Of a stretch of DNA of 64,000 nucleotides, positions 61,345-64,000 are shown piece by piece; within the stretch, counting starts at the first letter, position 1, and every line of letters begins with the position of its first letter. Source of the DNA: Candidatus Peribacteria bacterium (GTDB lineage: Bacteria; Patescibacteriota; Gracilibacteria; Peribacterales; Peribacteraceae); NCBI GenBank assembly GCA_020632295.1, contig JACKFU010000001.1, positions 62,001 through 126,000 of the forward strand, read 5' to 3'. The position numbers were made by a program, and so were the translations under genes. A model generated the notes under the pieces. That model searched no databases. It worked only from the letters and a program-made list of their open reading frames with translations, and was not told the origin of the DNA.

Positions 61345-63129
61345 ATGTCTGACCTCCGACGTACCGCGCAAGATGCTATGCGCGTTTACATACTGAAACG
61401 CGCTGTTACCGCACTACAAAAAACGTTGGATCAACAACAGAGAGATTTCGATCATCTTCAGCAAGAGTACACAACATTGCGCAAAAAACATGAGTCTCCT
61501 GAGGTAGAACAAAAACATCTCGATCTCCATCGTCCTGTGTATGCCGTACTGCGATATGGAAAAGCGCTGTGGGCGCTGCTTGGATATCCGTATAAAGACA
61601 CTATTCGATCTTTCCGACACAGCAGTACTGTTACGCGATTTCTGCCTGTACGAGAACTTGCCTATCATTCGACTCAAGCGGGTGTTGATCGTGATGTTGC
61701 TGTTATTATCCCGTGTCATAACTACGGACACTTTTTGGAAGAAACATTGAAAGGTCTCTTGCATCAAACAGTGCTTCCAAAGGATATTTTAGTGGTTGAT
61801 GATGCATCAACAGACAACACAAAAGCGATCGCCGAACAATATGCAGAGCATGGTGTTCGCTATACATCAGTTCATTTCTGTGATGTTGCAAAGGCACGCA
61901 ATGCAGGCGCAATGATGACAAACAGTCTCTTTCTCCTCTTCCATGATGCAGATGATATTCTTACGCCAAACTATATAGAGCAATGTCTGGATGTTCTGCG
62001 TGATGAAGGCGTTGCTATCGCCTACGGGAATGTGCAGCACTTTGGGGACCAAACGCACCTCTGGGAAACGCCGCAATTCAACAGAGATGCCTTAGTGCGA
62101 AATAATTATATTTCATCGCATGCAATGATACGCAGGCAAGCGTTTGATATGGTTGGAGGGTACCGATCCATTTGCAATGCCCATGAAGATTGGGATCTCT
62201 ACAAACGTATTACCGCACAGCACTGGCGTGCCGCAAAAGCACATACAAGTGTGCACTATCGCGTCCATGCAAAGAGCATGCTTCTTGAAAGCAGACGCGA
62301 TGGCAACCGCTACTGGAAACATGCAGCACTCTTGAACGAACCAATAACAATCTTTACCCCATTTGCCGGTCGCAGGGAAACGCTCGACCTTTTTGTTGAC
62401 GGGATTGCCCATCTCAATTTCCCTCGTGAACAGATACACCTGCATTGGTATGACACGAGTGGTGACAAAGAATTCTCTTCCCTGCTCAAAGCAAAGCAAC
62501 AGGTACTTGATGTTGGTTCTATATCCTATACAAACGCGCCACTTCCTGCCCTCTGGGGACATACACCACAGAGTCTTATTCGCGGGCGCATTACCAACGA
62601 GCACCGCGAGCAGTACTACTATGAACTCGCTGTCGTACGTGCGTATCACGAGATGATTCGCAGCGCAAAAACAGACTACATTCTCGTTCTTGAGGATGAT
62701 ATTGTTCCAGAGCCCGATGCACTGATACAACTTCTCCAGTGTATGGATAGCGATGTCAACGCCGTTGTTGCGCATTACCCCTGCCACTTGCAAGGGTACT
62801 CTATGGTGTGGCACGCAAATGCGCGGGGAATAGTAGAGCACTATCCACTGCGTAAAACAGGAGTAGAAAGTGTCGGTGGTTCCGGCTTTGGCTGCAGCTT
62901 GTTTCGAACAGATGCACTGCGTTCTATTCCTATACTTACGCATATTCACCATGTGCAAAAAAATTGGTACGACCACTTGGTGTACACATCACTCAAGCAA
63001 TTTGGACAGGTGCTTTGCAACTGGGATATTGATGTCGATCACTTACAAACAAATCGCTATATTCCGGTTGACCACCCTCTTGCGGTAAAACACCATGTTT
63101 CTTCTGAACGTACAACTGCCAATACATAA
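61345..63129 (+). CDS. Two-domain family 2 glycosyltransferase
   Basis: 594 residues. An N-terminal coiled coil (TALQKTLDQQQRDFDHLQQEY) and a hydrophobic-basic stretch precede a GT-A domain (about 112-320): VAVIIPCHNYGHFLEETLKGLL, ILVVDDASTDNT, and LLFHDADDILTPNY with its DxD. A second GT-A-like domain (about 330-570) has YILVLEDDIVPEPDALIQLL and VGGSGFGCSLFRTDALRS. No membrane helix. It likely builds a surface glycan together with the neighbouring GT2 and the ABC exporter. The last 137 nt overlap the convergent GT2 gene. Confidence 0.88.
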   Translation: MSDLRRTAQDAMRVYILKRAVTALQKTLDQQQRDFDHLQQEYTTLRKKHESPEVEQKHLDLHRPVYAVLRYGKALWALLGYPYKDTIRSFRHSSTVTRFLPVRELAYHSTQAGVDRDVAVIIPCHNYGHFLEETLKGLLHQTVLPKDILVVDDASTDNTKAIAEQYAEHGVRYTSVHFCDVAKARNAGAMMTNSLFLLFHDADDILTPNYIEQCLDVLRDEGVAIAYGNVQHFGDQTHLWETPQFNRDALVRNNYISSHAMIRRQAFDMVGGYRSICNAHEDWDLYKRITAQHWRAAKAHTSVHYRVHAKSMLLESRRDGNRYWKHAALLNEPITIFTPFAGRRETLDLFVDGIAHLNFPREQIHLHWYDTSGDKEFSSLLKAKQQVLDVGSISYTNAPLPALWGHTPQSLIRGRITNEHREQYYYELAVVRAYHEMIRSAKTDYILVLEDDIVPEPDALIQLLQCMDSDVNAVVAHYPCHLQGYSMVWHANARGIVEHYPLRKTGVESVGGSGFGCSLFRTDALRSIPILTHIHHVQKNWYDHLVYTSLKQFGQVLCNWDIDVDHLQTNRYIPVDHPLAVKHHVSSERTTANT

Positions 63130-63703
63130 AGTCTTCATCCTGAGAGATGCCAGTATTCTCTGTGTACTTGAGAAAGAGTATTTCTGGAATGTGCACAGCA
63201 TGAGCACCATTCTTTACGACAGCAATCCATACATCCCAATCTTGTAAGCGTTGAATATTTGGGTCGAACGGCTCAGCAGGTAAAACCGAGCGTTTTACGA
63301 GTGATGTCGTATCAATAATGTTTTTCCGAAAGAGGACTTCTTGCGAAAACGGTGTACTAAACTTTACGATGTTTCTTTTACCGCAAAGTGCATAGCTCGC
63401 ATAGGCAATATCTGCATCCTCAAGTGCTTGCTCCATTTGCTCAAGGCACTCGGGCATCAGTAATGTGTCATCATCGAGAAATAACACGGCATCCCCTGTA
63501 GATGCGGCAAAGCCGGTATTGCGTGCGATACATGCGCCGGCATGGGTAATGCGTATTACTCTATGCTCTGTTGTAAACGCTGGTGTGTGACCATCAACAA
63601 CAATAATCACTTCATCGGCAATACGTGTCTGTAGCGAGAGTGCATAGAGAACGTGTTCGATATATCGACTCTCATGAGCGGTGATAATGACGGAGATGGT
63701 CAT
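62993..63703 (-). CDS. Family 2 glycosyltransferase
   Basis: 236 residues. MTISVIITAHESRYIEHVLYALSLQT, EVIIVVDGHTP, RNTGFAASTGDAVLFLDDDTLLMPECL with the DDD metal motif, and RLQDWDVWIAVVKNG, the ExD/QDW acceptor-side region. The start overlaps the end of the ABC ATPase gene (ATGA), so it belongs to a minus-strand export operon. Its last 45 codons lie opposite the end of the two-domain glycosyltransferase, a rather long convergent overlap. Confidence 0.9.
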   Translation of the reverse strand: MTISVIITAHESRYIEHVLYALSLQTRIADEVIIVVDGHTPAFTTEHRVIRITHAGACIARNTGFAASTGDAVLFLDDDTLLMPECLEQMEQALEDADIAYASYALCGKRNIVKFSTPFSQEVLFRKNIIDTTSLVKRSVLPAEPFDPNIQRLQDWDVWIAVVKNGAHAVHIPEILFLKYTENTGISQDEDFMYWQLYVQKKHGVLPQEGGQPEYSDLFVSDRHQYPSCKAPVQIA

Positions 63704-64000
63704 GGGGCAGTATGCGCATTGATATAGTGATTGATTGTAGCATTTGGCTCCCCGATTTCACGAACATGACCATGCTCTAGCCATACAACACGATCGCACA
63801 GGTTACGCAGACGCTCCATGTTATGGCTGACAACAACGACAGTACACTTCCCGCGGATAATTTCTTCCATGCGCGCAGATGCTTTTTTGGTAAACCCAAT
63901 GTCTCCTGCTGAGAATACTTCATCAAGCAACAAAATATCGGGGTTTGCATGAATTGCTATGGAAAAGGCAAGGCGCTGATTCATACCATCGGATAGTTGA
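63700..64000 (-). CDS. ABC transporter ATP-binding protein, polysaccharide-export type (partial)
   Basis: Only the C-terminal ~100 residues are in the window; the frame continues past base 64000. The ABC signature appears as QLSDGMNQRLAFS (LSGGQ variant), Walker B is ILLLDEVFSAGD, and the H-switch is VVVVSHN. The LxDGM signature and the AGDxxFxxKA segment after Walker B are typical of TagH/Wzt/RfbE-type subunits that export teichoic acid or O-antigen. Followed directly by a GT2 gene, in keeping with surface-glycan export. Confidence 0.92.
   Translation of the reverse strand, partial: QLSDGMNQRLAFSIAIHANPDILLLDEVFSAGDIGFTKKASARMEEIIRGKCTVVVVSHNMERLRNLCDRVVWLEHGHVREIGEPNATINHYINAHTAP

Noticed and set aside
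1..64000. UGA recoded as glycine, as in Gracilibacteria/Absconditabacteria
   Set aside because: TGA closes rplC, rplN, rpsH, purC and other conserved genes at the expected length, and in-frame UGA is not seen in conserved proteins.

Overview
The window looks like a piece of a Candidate Phyla Radiation (CPR) chromosome, most plausibly Peregrinibacteria/Peribacteria. Support seen here: the spc-type ribosomal operon has no rpmD (uL30), whose absence is a known CPR trait; the lysyl-tRNA synthetase is class I (archaeal type); large surface proteins carry SLH, LamG, FG-GAP and LVIVD modules; genes end normally at TGA, so the UGA-Gly code of Gracilibacteria/Absconditabacteria does not apply. The phylum name is inference.

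Layout. 1-0.4 kb: end of a MntA/HepT-type toxin-antitoxin pair. 0.5-6.4 kb: secreted FG-GAP protein and a LamG x3 + SLH surface protein. 6.4-13 kb: two unknown small genes, ndk, a TPR-bearing polytopic membrane protein, purB and ftsH. 13-28.7 kb: GT39-like and other GT-C membrane glycosyltransferases, a Dpm1-like GT2, a small membrane protein, and an 11.7-kb gene for a 3913-residue modular surface protein. 28.8-34 kb: purC, DUF192 lipoprotein, rpe, rpiB, tpiA, SPFH protein, dprA. 34-36.2 kb: tRNA-Thr(CGT) and poorly known genes. 36.3-56.3 kb: one long minus-strand ribosomal supercluster (L3 to S9) with rpoA, secY, adk, map and infA; it lacks rpsJ and rpmD and is interrupted at 45-47 kb by a SLH-CAP secreted protein, an unknown gene and a DJ-1/PfpI protein. 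56.5-64 kb: GT-C protein, EamA transporter, class I LysRS, HD protein, two GT2 proteins and the end of a polysaccharide-export ABC ATPase.

Two features run through the whole window. First, many genes have a TANNNT -10 box ending only 6-10 nt before the start codon and no clear Shine-Dalgarno sequence, which predicts leaderless or nearly leaderless mRNAs; inside operons, genes are instead joined by ATGA/TAATG overlaps. Second, degenerate short tandem repeats with 7-, 8- and 9-nt periods sit at gene ends and in spacers. The 9-nt forms run into reading frames and give L4, L17, L22, S17, L24 and L29 low-complexity tails; a 7-nt form lies inside tpiA.

Functionally, the window couples core translation, export and nucleotide genes with a cell-surface programme: SLH-anchored and membrane-anchored giant adhesin-like proteins next to a lipid-linked-sugar/protein-O-glycosylation set.
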